This document shows, piece after piece, positions 1 to 5,635 of a DNA stretch of 5,635 nt; the first letter of the stretch is position 1, and each line of letters starts with the position of its first letter. The stretch covers positions 1 to 5,635 of the forward strand of contig CAJQOW010000287.1 of the NCBI GenBank assembly GCA_905480055.1, given 5' to 3'. The position numbers and the translations under genes were made by a program. The DNA comes from an uncultured Acidimicrobiia bacterium (GTDB lineage Bacteria; Actinomycetota; Acidimicrobiia; UBA5794). The notes under the pieces are model-generated. The model was not told where the DNA came from, did not search any database, and saw only the letters and a list, made by a program, of their open reading frames with translations.

Positions 1-768
1 TTCTTCGACCTCGACAAGACGATCATTGCCGGGTCGTCGACGCTTGCGTTTGGACGCCCGCTATACCACGCCGGATTCCTGCCACGACGCACCTTGTTGC
101 GCATAGGCATTGCCTCCGTTTCCTACATGCTGTTCGGAGCAGATGAGGACAGCCTCGAACGGGCACGCGATGGCATGCTCGACCTCGTGTCGGGATGGCA
201 CAAGGCCGAGGTCGAGAGCCTCATCTCGGAAACCATCACCGACGTGATCGAACCACTCGTGTTCGCAGAGGCGCTGTTCCTCATCGATGAACACAAGCGC
301 GCCGGCCGAGAGGTCTACGTGGTGTCGGCAAGCCCCGAGGAGTTCGTGACACCGATCGCTCGCATGGTCGGGATCAACCGGGTCATAGCCACGAGGATCC
401 GCACCGATGCCCTCGGACGGTATGTCCCCGAGCTCGAGCGCTACACCATGGGACCGGGCAAGGTTGAAGCCATGCGAGAGGTCGCCGCCGCCGACGGCAT
501 CGACCTCGAGGGCTCATTTGCCTACACCGACAGCTACACCGATCTCCCGATGCTCGAACTGGTGGGCCACCCCGTCGCCGTGAATCCGGAGAAGGAACTG
601 CGAGAAGCCGCGGAAGAAAATGAGTGGCCGATCACGGAGTTCCAACGACCCGTGAGCATCGGACCCAGGGTGCCCACGCCCACACCGAAGGTGTGGATTG
701 GCGTGGCTGCAGGCGTGGCAGGCGCTGCAGCGCTCATCGCTCTCTCGAAGTGGCGTTCACAGCCCTGA
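1..768 (+). CDS. HAD-IB family phosphatase-like protein with C-terminal membrane helix (5' end cut off by window)
   Basis: Frame 1 is open from the first base; 255 residues are visible and only a few N-terminal residues are probably missing. All four HAD motifs are present: motif I DLDKT at visible residues 3-7 (nucleophile and acid/base Asp 3 and 5), motif II Ser in VVSAS near 109, motif III Lys in GPGKVEAM near 154, and motif IV DSYTD at about 177-181. The helical cap between motifs I and II fits subclass IB, the group containing phosphoserine phosphatase. Actinobacterial members are often labelled SerB-like, but the substrate of most is unproven, so I give no symbol. Residues 231-249 (WIGVAAGVAGAAALIAL) form one hydrophobic helix followed by a short KWRSQP tail, which suggests anchoring with the catalytic domain in the cytoplasm. 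It converges on the MFS gene. Family assignment is confident; phosphoserine as substrate is not. Confidence 0.9.
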   Translation, partial: FFDLDKTIIAGSSTLAFGRPLYHAGFLPRRTLLRIGIASVSYMLFGADEDSLERARDGMLDLVSGWHKAEVESLISETITDVIEPLVFAEALFLIDEHKRAGREVYVVSASPEEFVTPIARMVGINRVIATRIRTDALGRYVPELERYTMGPGKVEAMREVAAADGIDLEGSFAYTDSYTDLPMLELVGHPVAVNPEKELREAAEENEWPITEFQRPVSIGPRVPTPTPKVWIGVAAGVAGAAALIALSKWRSQP

Positions 769-779
769 AAGCTCGACCC

Positions 780-807
780 GCACCCCCGGCCACAACGCCG
801 CGGGTGC
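780..807. terminator. GC-rich hairpin between convergent genes, possible bidirectional terminator
   Basis: GCACCC (780-785) pairs perfectly with GGGTGC (802-807). After a C-C mismatch (786/801), CGGC (787-790) pairs with GCCG (797-800), leaving the six-base loop CACAAC. It starts 12 bases after the HAD stop codon and ends 22 bases from the MFS stop codon, so it could serve both transcripts. There is no T-run on either side, so it is not a classical intrinsic terminator. U-tract-poor hairpins of this kind are common between convergent genes in high-GC bacteria. The structure is seen; the function is inferred. Confidence 0.5.
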
Positions 808-828
808 AAGGCCGAACCGGAGGCAACC

Positions 829-2259
829 TCACGAGGTGCCGGGATCACGATCGGTAGCGTCTCCATCATCAACCGCCCGCTCTGCCTCAGCGGCTTCCTT
901 GGCGGCGACACCCTCGTCACGTGCTTCTTCGATCTTCTGCGTGGTCAGCTTTGGAGCGGCGTAGAAGAACAAAGCGACATAGCAGATAGCAGCAAGCCAC
1001 CAGGGAGAGCGAAGGGCCATGTCCCTGCTTGCTCCGGCTGCCTCGAGGCCTGCGACGAGCAAGCCACCGATGGCCAGACCGATCGGCATCATGCCCCATG
1101 CGAAGAATCGGTAGACGCTGTTGACCCGACCGAGTAGTTCGTCGGGGATGATTGTTTGGCGCAGCGAGACGGTGATGACGTTCCACAGCACAGCGGAGAA
1201 GCTGAAGATCGCAAACATCACGAACACGATCGACCAGTGCGTTGCAAAGCCGATGATGAGGTTGGTGAACACGCTGGCGAGCAGCGTGAAATACAGCGAA
1301 GGCCCCGAACCCATGGCCTTGGACACCCTCGGAGCCGTGACGCTGCCGAGGATTCCGCCGATGGCGCCTGCCATGCCGAGGATGGCAAAGACGAATGCAT
1401 CAACACCGAGCGATTCCTGGGCGAAGAGCACAAGCGTGGCGAACGTGACCGAGCCGAGACCGTTCATGATGCCGAGGATGATTGCCATCGGGCGCAGCAG
1501 TGGATGGTTCCACAGCCAGGTGACGCCTTCTTTGATCTCGCCCCACCAATCGACCTTCTCACCGGACTGCGCCTCGCTCTTGTCGCGGGCAACGAACGTG
1601 CCGCGGATGGAGAAGATGAGCACGGCAGCCAAGGCGAACGTGACTGCATCGAAGAAGAACGGAAGGGCGAAGGCGATGCCGATGAGCACACTGCCGAGCG
1701 GTGGGCCGAGGAACGAGTTCATGACCATCTCGGCACCCCAGAGGTTGCCGTTCGCCCGCTCGAGCCCTTCCGGTTTCACGAGCGCGGGGAGGATGGTTTG
1801 CGCCGAGTTGTCGTACAGCACCTCGGCAATACCGAACAACAGCGACACCACCAGGATCATCCCGTAGAGCACCATGTTGTCGCTCGACACACCGTCCTGG
1901 ACCTCTCCCGGATTCGGAAGCGATGACTGGTAGTAGACGACAATCAGTGCGCCGCCAAACATGAGCAGCGCTCGGAACAGCTGGGACAGCCACATGATCT
2001 TTCGGCGATCCAGCCTGTCCGTGATGACACCGGCGGGAAGTGTGAACACCAACCACGGAATTCTCGAGGCCACAGCAATGAGTGCGATGAGCAGGGCGTT
2101 CCTGGTTACCGCTGAGGCCAGCCAAGGAAGTGCAATGGCTGTGACTCCATCGCCGAGATTCGAGGTGACACTCGATGTCCAGAGCTTCCAATAGCTCGCC
2201 CCGAGGACGACCTTTGGCTTCTTGCCCTTCTCCTCGACCTCCGCCACATCAGTCATCAT
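829..2259 (-). CDS. MFS transporter, probable drug/metabolite exporter (MFS_3, macrolide-efflux/EntS-like)
   Basis: This is a 476-residue inner-membrane protein with about twelve hydrophobic segments, the usual size for a 12-helix major facilitator. The loop after helix 2 carries the MFS signature G77-VIT-DRLDRRK. NSAQTILPALV (151-161) followed by LERANG, and the late GRVNSVYRF (377-385), are typical of the MFS_3 group that includes macrolide-efflux and EntS-type proton-driven exporters. A charged central loop (about 220-250) separates the two halves, and the tail (about 441-476) is hydrophilic and rich in Ala, Glu and Asp. The frame stays open up to 2523, but those extra codons lie inside the regulator gene and do not look like MFS. 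I therefore start at ATG 2259; ATG 2256 is equally possible, and GAGGA at 2265-2269 serves either. It overlaps the regulator's end by 11 bases, so it is co-transcribed and probably translationally coupled. Family is confident; substrate and direction are inferred. Confidence 0.92.
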   Translation of the reverse strand: MMTDVAEVEEKGKKPKVVLGASYWKLWTSSVTSNLGDGVTAIALPWLASAVTRNALLIALIAVASRIPWLVFTLPAGVITDRLDRRKIMWLSQLFRALLMFGGALIVVYYQSSLPNPGEVQDGVSSDNMVLYGMILVVSLLFGIAEVLYDNSAQTILPALVKPEGLERANGNLWGAEMVMNSFLGPPLGSVLIGIAFALPFFFDAVTFALAAVLIFSIRGTFVARDKSEAQSGEKVDWWGEIKEGVTWLWNHPLLRPMAIILGIMNGLGSVTFATLVLFAQESLGVDAFVFAILGMAGAIGGILGSVTAPRVSKAMGSGPSLYFTLLASVFTNLIIGFATHWSIVFVMFAIFSFSAVLWNVITVSLRQTIIPDELLGRVNSVYRFFAWGMMPIGLAIGGLLVAGLEAAGASRDMALRSPWWLAAICYVALFFYAAPKLTTQKIEEARDEGVAAKEAAEAERAVDDGDATDRDPGTS

Positions 2260-2845
2260 GACCGTCCTCATCCCCAAAGGCGGGGTGGTCTGTTGGGAAG
2301 ACACCTGCGAGAAATCCGAACGCCGTGTCACCCGCGCGAGGAGTGGCAATGAACTCGTCCGCCAATGCAACCAGTCGGTCTGAGAACTCAACGGCGCGCT
2401 CCACAGGGATCCGAGCCACACGAGAGGTGAAGAACGGCAGCGGCTCACCCTCGATCGACCGCATACCTCGCAGTGCATCGGCGACGAACGATGTGGGATC
2501 TGATGCGCCGCGGTTGGCGGCAAACTGGATGGTTCGACCGGTTCGGCCGTAGTACTTCTCAGTCATCGCTCGAACCTTGGCGGTCCTGACCATGGTGATG
2601 AGACCGACATCCTCGAGCACCTTTGCGTGGTACCCGACCGTTCCCTTGGGCTTGCCGAGCGCATCGGCGAGCTGGGAAACCGTGGCTGCCTTCTCGAGCA
2701 ACAGGTTGAGGATGTCCATGCGGGTGTCGTCGGCGACGGCCTTCATCTGCGCCTTCGACTCGACCACAACAACGTCCGCGAGCTCATAGTCGAGTGTGTG
2801 TGTCTCCGAGCCAACGTCGGCTACGTCGGGATGTGGGTCGGTCAT
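2249..2845 (-). CDS. ArsR-like winged-helix transcriptional regulator, likely controls the adjacent MFS exporter
   Basis: The protein has 198 residues. Residues 31-100 form a winged helix-turn-helix: KAVADDTRMDILNLLLEK (helices 1-2), ATVSQLADALGKPKGTVGYHAKVLEDVGLI (HTH, recognition helix about 66-78), then a wing ending in MTEKYYGRTG. This arrangement matches the ArsR/HTH_20 group, cytoplasmic dimeric DNA-binding proteins that are mostly repressors. The C-terminal half (about 105-198) is probably the dimerisation/ligand part and I do not recognise it. The whole protein has no cysteine, which argues against a classical thiolate metal or arsenite sensor and favours an organic ligand. It is the first gene of the operon with the MFS exporter and sits 20-odd bases below a strong promoter, so autoregulation is likely. 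No Shine-Dalgarno sequence precedes ATG 2845 (leader CCAAGACCCATC), so start recognition is unusual, but no other ATG lies nearby upstream. Confidence 0.88.
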   Translation of the reverse strand: MTDPHPDVADVGSETHTLDYELADVVVVESKAQMKAVADDTRMDILNLLLEKAATVSQLADALGKPKGTVGYHAKVLEDVGLITMVRTAKVRAMTEKYYGRTGRTIQFAANRGASDPTSFVADALRGMRSIEGEPLPFFTSRVARIPVERAVEFSDRLVALADEFIATPRAGDTAFGFLAGVFPTDHPAFGDEDGHDD

Positions 2846-2871
2846 GATGGGTCTTGGGTCGAGGAATCACG

Positions 2872-2899
2872 AATATACGGCATTTCCCGACAATATGTC
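2872..2899. promoter_or_regulatory. Candidate operator within the promoter (short dyad plus paired AATAT repeats)
   Basis: GACA-ATA-TGTC (2889-2899) is an 11-base interrupted palindrome that overlaps the -35 box and part of the spacer. AATAT occurs at 2872-2876 and again at 2892-2896, 20 bp apart (about two helical turns), one copy in the -10 box and one beside the -35 box. A repressor bound to either would block polymerase. The neighbouring regulator is the obvious candidate ligand. The repeats are short and could be chance in an AT-rich promoter. Confidence 0.35.
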
Positions 2900-2901
2900 A
2901 A
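2872..2901 (-). promoter_or_regulatory. Sigma-70-type promoter of the regulator-MFS operon
   Basis: Read on the minus strand, TTGACA (2901-2896) is a perfect -35 consensus. It is followed by an 18-base spacer and TATATT (2877-2872), five of six matches to TATAAT. The region is a small AT-rich island in GC-rich surroundings. The predicted start falls near 2864-2867, leaving a leader of about 20 bases before ATG 2845. The -35 hexamer contains the TGA stop (2900-2898) of the upstream membrane-protein gene, so the promoter occupies almost all of the 52-base gap. It is the best-matching promoter I see in the window. Confidence 0.8.
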
Positions 2902-3407
2902 GGTACCTCGTCCGGGTCCTCGCCGGAGGTCGCTTCGGCCGAATCGGAGTCGTCGGAGAACGTCCACCATGCCAGCGCTGCGAGCGCTGCGAACGCAAGG
3001 ACCGCACCAGCAACCAACCACCAGGTGGAGCTGTCGATCGACCGCTCGACCGGAGCCTCCGGTTCGCCGGAGATCACCACGGGATCCACACCCATGGCGG
3101 ACAGGGTCGTGGTGTCCGACCGGATTGCGTTGCCATCCGGCTCGATCGCATCAAAAACCACGAGCCAATCCTCAGCGGTTGGGAGCGTCACGGCTCCGCC
3201 CCATTGGTTGCCGCCAAGCGGCCGAAGCGCAGTTGGGGCAAGCTCTTCAAACGTGGAAAAGGGGCGAAACAGCACAGCCTCAAACGTCCCGTCCACCTCG
3301 ACGACAACATCGACCGTCAGACCATCCGTGATATCGATCGCCGCAGCAGTAGCCCCGCCAAATGGCGAAGTGAGCACCACCGCAAGCACGAACATGAGCG
3401 CAGGCAT
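2898..3407 (-). CDS. Unrecognised extracytoplasmic protein with signal sequence and C-terminal membrane anchor
   Basis: The protein has 169 residues and I do not recognise its family. Residues 4-23 are hydrophobic and end in GATAAA, like a Sec signal peptide with a possible cleavage near 21-23. Residues 24-115 are mainly beta-type sequence (alternating hydrophobics such as [17 protein letters not shown] and [10 protein letters not shown]), perhaps a small Ig-like or sandwich domain. A Pro/Glu/Ser linker (115-128) leads to a membrane helix at 129-150. The tail 151-169 has eight Asp/Glu and no Lys/Arg. An in-frame TAG at 3419-3417 lies just before ATG 3407, so the start is there or at ATG 3395. 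No Shine-Dalgarno sequence is visible. The coding claim rests on the signal-domain-helix layout; the longer open frames on the opposite strand are Arg/Pro-rich and look like shadows. It runs in the same direction as the regulator-MFS pair but that pair has its own promoter. Confidence 0.7.
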   Translation of the reverse strand: MPALMFVLAVVLTSPFGGATAAAIDITDGLTVDVVVEVDGTFEAVLFRPFSTFEELAPTALRPLGGNQWGGAVTLPTAEDWLVVFDAIEPDGNAIRSDTTTLSAMGVDPVVISGEPEAPVERSIDSSTWWLVAGAVLAFAALAALAWWTFSDDSDSAEATSGEDPDEVP

Positions 3408-3412
3408 GGGCG

Positions 3413-3418
3413 CAGGCT
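3413..3418 (-). promoter_or_regulatory. Possible -10 box for a leaderless transcript of the membrane-protein gene
   Basis: On the minus strand TAGCCT (3418-3413) fits the TANNNT form of an actinobacterial -10 box. It lies six bases before ATG 3407, which would place the transcription start at or next to the start codon, consistent with the absence of a Shine-Dalgarno sequence. I see no convincing -35 hexamer. Such short motifs arise often by chance. Confidence 0.3.
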
Positions 3419-3455
3419 AGATGGCCGCGACCTCCCAGCCCCGCCTCGCCCACGA

Positions 3456-3485
3456 TTACTGGCATCCGTGGCCCCGGGCTACTCT
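3456..3485 (+). promoter_or_regulatory. Weak candidate promoter for leuCD
   Basis: TACTCT (3480-3485) fits a TANNNT -10 box. The best -35 candidate, TTACTG (3456-3461) with an 18-base spacer, is poor. Transcription would start near 3492, giving a leader of about 30 bases that holds the leuC ribosome site. That is too short for a leader-peptide attenuator, and I see no leucine-codon run or T-box-like element between 3408 and 3523. Confidence 0.35.
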
Positions 3486-3513
3486 GCGCGGACTCAATGC
3501 CGATGGAAGGCCG

Positions 3514-3518
3514 AAGGA
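3514..3518 (+). promoter_or_regulatory. leuC ribosome binding site that decides the start
   Basis: AAGGA at 3514-3518 lies five bases before ATG 3524. In-frame ATGs at 3497 and 3503 lie upstream, but they lack such a site and would add residues not seen in LeuC, whose conserved part begins at [10 protein letters not shown]. Confidence 0.75.
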
Positions 3519-3523
3519 AGTTC

Positions 3524-4930
3524 ATGTCAACCCCCCGCACCCTGTTCGACAAGGTCTGGGAGCGCCACGTGGTGCACCGCGAGGACGGTCAGCCCGACCT
3601 GCTCTACATCGACCTCCACCTCGTACACGAGGTCACCTCCCCGCAGGCCTTCGAGTCGCTCTCCTTGACTGGGCGCAGCGTGCGCAGGCCAGAGCTCACC
3701 CTCGCAACCGTCGACCACGCGATACCGACGACGCCTCGCGAACAGGGCATCTCCGATCCCATGTCTGCCACGCAGATCGCGACGCTCGAGCGCAACACGA
3801 CCAACAACGACATCACCCTCTTCGGTGTCGATGACCGCCGCCAGGGCATCGTCCACGTGATCGGCCCCGAACAGGGCGTGACCCAACCGGGCATGACCAT
3901 CGTGTGCGGAGACTCACATACCGCCACGCACGGAGCCTTTGGCGCCCTCGCCTTCGGGATTGGCACGTCCGAGGTGGAACATGTACTGGCCACGCAGACG
4001 CTCCAGCAGAAGAAGCCGAAGTCGATGGCGATAACGGTGGAAGGAGACCTGCCGCTCGGTGTCACCGCCAAGGACATCATCCTCGCCGTGATCGCAGAGA
4101 TCGGCACCGCGGGCGGAACGGGCTACGTGATCGAATACCGCGGATCGGCCATTCGCAGCCTCTCGATGGAGGGGCGCATGACCGTGTGCAACATGTCCAT
4201 CGAGGCTGGGGCACGGGCCGGCATGATCGCACCGGACGACACAACCTTTGACTACATCGCTGGGCGGCCCATGGCCCCCGACGCTGACGAATGGGATGAC
4301 GCCGTCGCAGCGTGGAGGGATCTGGTGACCGACGACGGCGCAGAGTTTGACCGCGAGATCCGCATCGATGCCTCAACGCTCGAACCCCACGTGTCGTGGG
4401 GTACCAATCCCGGTCAGACACTCCCGATATCAGGAGCGCTCCCCCACCCGAGCGACTTCACTGCCCCCATCGACGTCGACTCGACCGAACGTGCCCTCGA
4501 ATACATGGACCTCGAGGCCGGCACGAGGATCGTCGACATCACCATCGACAGGGTGTTCATCGGCTCGTGCACGAACGGACGCATCGAGGACCTCCGTGCG
4601 GCTGCAGCCATACTCGAAGGCAACACGATCCACGAAGATGTCACGGGAATCGTGGTCCCCGGATCGGGACTCGTGAAGGACCAGGCAGAAGAAGAAGGCC
4701 TCCACGAGGTGTTCCTCGCTGCAGGTCTCGAATGGAGGGAGCCAGGCTGCTCGATGTGCCTTGCGATGAACCCGGACAAGCTGCAGCCCGGTGAACGATG
4801 CGCATCAACCTCGAACCGAAACTTCGAGGGCAGACAAGGCAGGGGCGGACGCACCCACCTCGTGTCGCCAGAGATGGCAGCTGCGGCAGCGATCAACGGT
4901 CGGTTCGTCGATGTGAGGGAGATGGCCTGA
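3524..4930 (+). CDS. leuC: 3-isopropylmalate dehydratase (isopropylmalate isomerase) large subunit
   Basis: This is the large subunit of the cytoplasmic LeuC-LeuD enzyme, which converts 2-isopropylmalate to 3-isopropylmalate by dehydration and rehydration, the second step of leucine synthesis. The 468 residues match the usual bacterial LeuC length of about 465-475. Family landmarks appear in order: [10 protein letters not shown] at the start, DHAIPT near 64, [31 protein letters not shown] from 128, and [19 protein letters not shown] in the middle. The aconitase-type 4Fe-4S ligands are all present: Cys349 in GSCTNGR, and Cys409 and Cys412 in [23 protein letters not shown] follows. ATG 3524 is chosen for its ribosome site and the conserved N-terminus. 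The stop shares one base with the leuD start. No defect is seen. The gene lies divergent from the small membrane protein gene, with no adjacent IclR-type regulator of the kind often found beside leuCD in actinomycetes. Confidence 0.98.
   Translation: MSTPRTLFDKVWERHVVHREDGQPDLLYIDLHLVHEVTSPQAFESLSLTGRSVRRPELTLATVDHAIPTTPREQGISDPMSATQIATLERNTTNNDITLFGVDDRRQGIVHVIGPEQGVTQPGMTIVCGDSHTATHGAFGALAFGIGTSEVEHVLATQTLQQKKPKSMAITVEGDLPLGVTAKDIILAVIAEIGTAGGTGYVIEYRGSAIRSLSMEGRMTVCNMSIEAGARAGMIAPDDTTFDYIAGRPMAPDADEWDDAVAAWRDLVTDDGAEFDREIRIDASTLEPHVSWGTNPGQTLPISGALPHPSDFTAPIDVDSTERALEYMDLEAGTRIVDITIDRVFIGSCTNGRIEDLRAAAAILEGNTIHEDVTGIVVPGSGLVKDQAEEEGLHEVFLAAGLEWREPGCSMCLAMNPDKLQPGERCASTSNRNFEGRQGRGGRTHLVSPEMAAAAAINGRFVDVREMA
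4915..4921 (+). promoter_or_regulatory. leuD ribosome binding site inside the end of leuC
   Basis: GAGGGAG at 4915-4921 lies eight bases before ATG 4930, within the last codons of leuC. This fixes the leuD start at 4930, although its frame is open further upstream to 4798 within leuC. The TGATG overlap suggests translational coupling, which would keep the two subunits balanced. Confidence 0.75.
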
Positions 4931-5532
4931 TGGAAGCCGTGCAGACGATCACAGGGAAAGCCATGCCGCTGCCCCTCGCAAACATCGATACCGACCAGAT
5001 CATCCCGAAGCAGTTCCTCAAGCGGGTCGAACGCTCCGGATTTGGCGAATTCCTCTTCTTCGACTGGGCGAGGGATGCAGAGGGCGAGCCCGATCCAGCA
5101 TTCGTCCTCAACCGACCGGAGTATTCCGATGCGGTTGTCCTCGTCACCGGCCCCAACTTCGGATCGGGTAGCTCGCGCGAGCATGCTCCGTGGTCCCTGG
5201 AGGACTGGGGGTTCGACGCCGTGATCGCACCGTCATTCGCGGACATCTTCTACAGCAACTGCACAAAGATCGGACTCCTGCCGGTTGTCCTGAGCGAGGC
5301 CGAGACTGCAACTCTCACGGAGATTGCCTCCGATCCTGAGAATCGGATCACGGTTGACCTCGAGAGCCAACGGGTGTCCGCGCCAGGCTTCGAGGCTTCC
5401 TTCTCGATCGACCCATTCACGAAGCACTGCCTCCTGAACGGCCTCGACGGAATTGCCCTCACCCTCGAGCACGAGTCCGAGATCGACACGTTCGAAGCAG
5501 CCCGCCCCGACTACTCGGCGACTGTCATCTGA
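4930..5532 (+). CDS. leuD: 3-isopropylmalate dehydratase small subunit
   Basis: This 200-residue small subunit contributes the swivelling domain that completes the active site with LeuC and helps recognise the substrate. It has the usual length of about 190-210. NIDTDQIIPKQFLKR (18-32) and NFGSGSSREHAPWSL (76-90) are the classic LeuD/aconitase swivel-domain motifs; FADIFYSNCTKIGLLPV (103-119) is also conserved. The C-terminal part, with FSIDPFTKHCLLNGLDGI, completes the domain, so the gene is intact. It is read from the same transcript as leuC through the TGATG overlap. leuA and leuB are not in the window. Confidence 0.98.
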   Translation: MEAVQTITGKAMPLPLANIDTDQIIPKQFLKRVERSGFGEFLFFDWARDAEGEPDPAFVLNRPEYSDAVVLVTGPNFGSGSSREHAPWSLEDWGFDAVIAPSFADIFYSNCTKIGLLPVVLSEAETATLTEIASDPENRITVDLESQRVSAPGFEASFSIDPFTKHCLLNGLDGIALTLEHESEIDTFEAARPDYSATVI

Positions 5533-5635
5533 CCAGGCCCCCAAGCCCCAAGGCCCAGAGCTCCCAGGCCTCGAGTTCCGAGTCTCCCGCTACGCTCCCC
5601 TCCCTGAACTGCCACGACGGCGATCGAACCTGAGG
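5533..5635. other. Region after leuD: no gene seen; C-rich tract with possible promoter
   Basis: No complete gene is visible in these 103 bases. The first part is C-rich with runs of C separated by short spacers (5538-5565), and CCAGGCC occurs twice (5533-5539 and 5564-5570). I see no strong stem with a T-run to end the leuCD transcript; CTCG-AGTTC-CGAG (5570-5582) is only a four-base stem. TACGCT near 5591-5596 on the plus strand fits a TANNNT -10 box and may belong to a gene beyond the window, but no -35 box supports it. Confidence 0.4.

Noticed and set aside
1121..1926. Two long plus-strand open frames opposite the MFS gene (to 1867 and 1926)
   Set aside because: Low-complexity composition and no recognisable domain; they are the antisense of a clear MFS protein in high-GC DNA.
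2260..2523. N-terminal extension of the MFS frame by 88 codons, from an ATG at 2523
   Set aside because: It lies entirely inside the regulator gene, has no transporter-like sequence, and a Shine-Dalgarno-like GAGGA precedes the better start at 2259/2256.
2901..2908. AGGTACCT eight-base palindrome just upstream of the -35 box
   Set aside because: Perfect but very short and mostly inside the coding end of the membrane-protein gene; expected by chance.
3408..3523. Attenuator, T-box or leucine leader peptide upstream of leuC
   Set aside because: No leucine-codon run, no antiterminator-like stem pair and no T-run; the region is too short and holds only weak promoter signals.
2627..3668. Long plus-strand open frames opposite the regulator and the small membrane protein
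   Set aside because: Arg/Pro/Ser-rich translations without domains, running across the promoter gap and into leuC in the wrong frame; typical high-GC shadows.
4798..4929. Extension of leuD by 44 codons upstream to ATG 4798
   Set aside because: It lies inside leuC, whose frame is certain to 4930, and the conserved LeuD N-terminus and the ribosome site both fit ATG 4930.
4414..5184. 256-codon minus-strand open frame across leuC and leuD
   Set aside because: It spans two certain genes on the other strand and has no domain or plausible start signal.
5615..5635. Possible tRNA start or T-arm (GATCGAACCTGAGG) at the window's end
   Set aside because: It does not match the T-arm consensus and no acceptor, D or anticodon arms can be folded around it within the window.

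Overview
The window is a GC-rich bacterial chromosome segment with strong G/C preference at third codon positions. Its genes are short-spaced and in places overlap by a few bases. A high-GC actinobacterium is the best guess, possibly of the Acidimicrobiia type. The reasons are the HAD-IB phosphatase of the kind annotated as SerB-like in actinobacteria, the style of the LeuC and LeuD proteins, and start codons without a visible Shine-Dalgarno sequence behind TANNNT-type -10 boxes. This is inference; there is no rRNA or other taxonomic marker in the window. I see no IS element, phage gene, CRISPR array, tRNA or rRNA.

Layout, left to right. (1) 1-768 (+): a HAD-IB phosphatase-like protein missing only its extreme N-terminus, with a C-terminal membrane helix. 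(2) 769-828: a short convergent intergenic stretch containing a GC-rich hairpin. (3) 829-2259 (-): a 12-helix-type MFS exporter, transcribed after (4) 2249-2845 (-): an ArsR-like winged-helix regulator; the two overlap by 11 bases and form an operon. (5) A very good sigma-70-type promoter (TTGACA, 18 bp, TATATT) lies at 2872-2901 just upstream of the regulator, with small repeats that could be its operator. Its -35 box contains the stop codon of (6) 2898-3407 (-): an unrecognised membrane-anchored extracytoplasmic protein. (7) 3408-3523: a divergent intergenic region with start signals for both sides. (8) 3524-4930 (+) leuC and (9) 4930-5532 (+) leuD: the two subunits of isopropylmalate isomerase, translationally coupled. 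(10) 5533-5635: a C-rich downstream stretch with no complete gene.

How the genes work together: leuC and leuD are one enzyme of leucine synthesis. The regulator and exporter look like a self-contained, probably autoregulated efflux cassette whose substrate cannot be read from the sequence. The HAD protein and the small membrane protein have no evident link to either. Most of the window is ordinary. I found no convincing new system; the regulator/exporter cassette and the small membrane protein are the parts worth following up.
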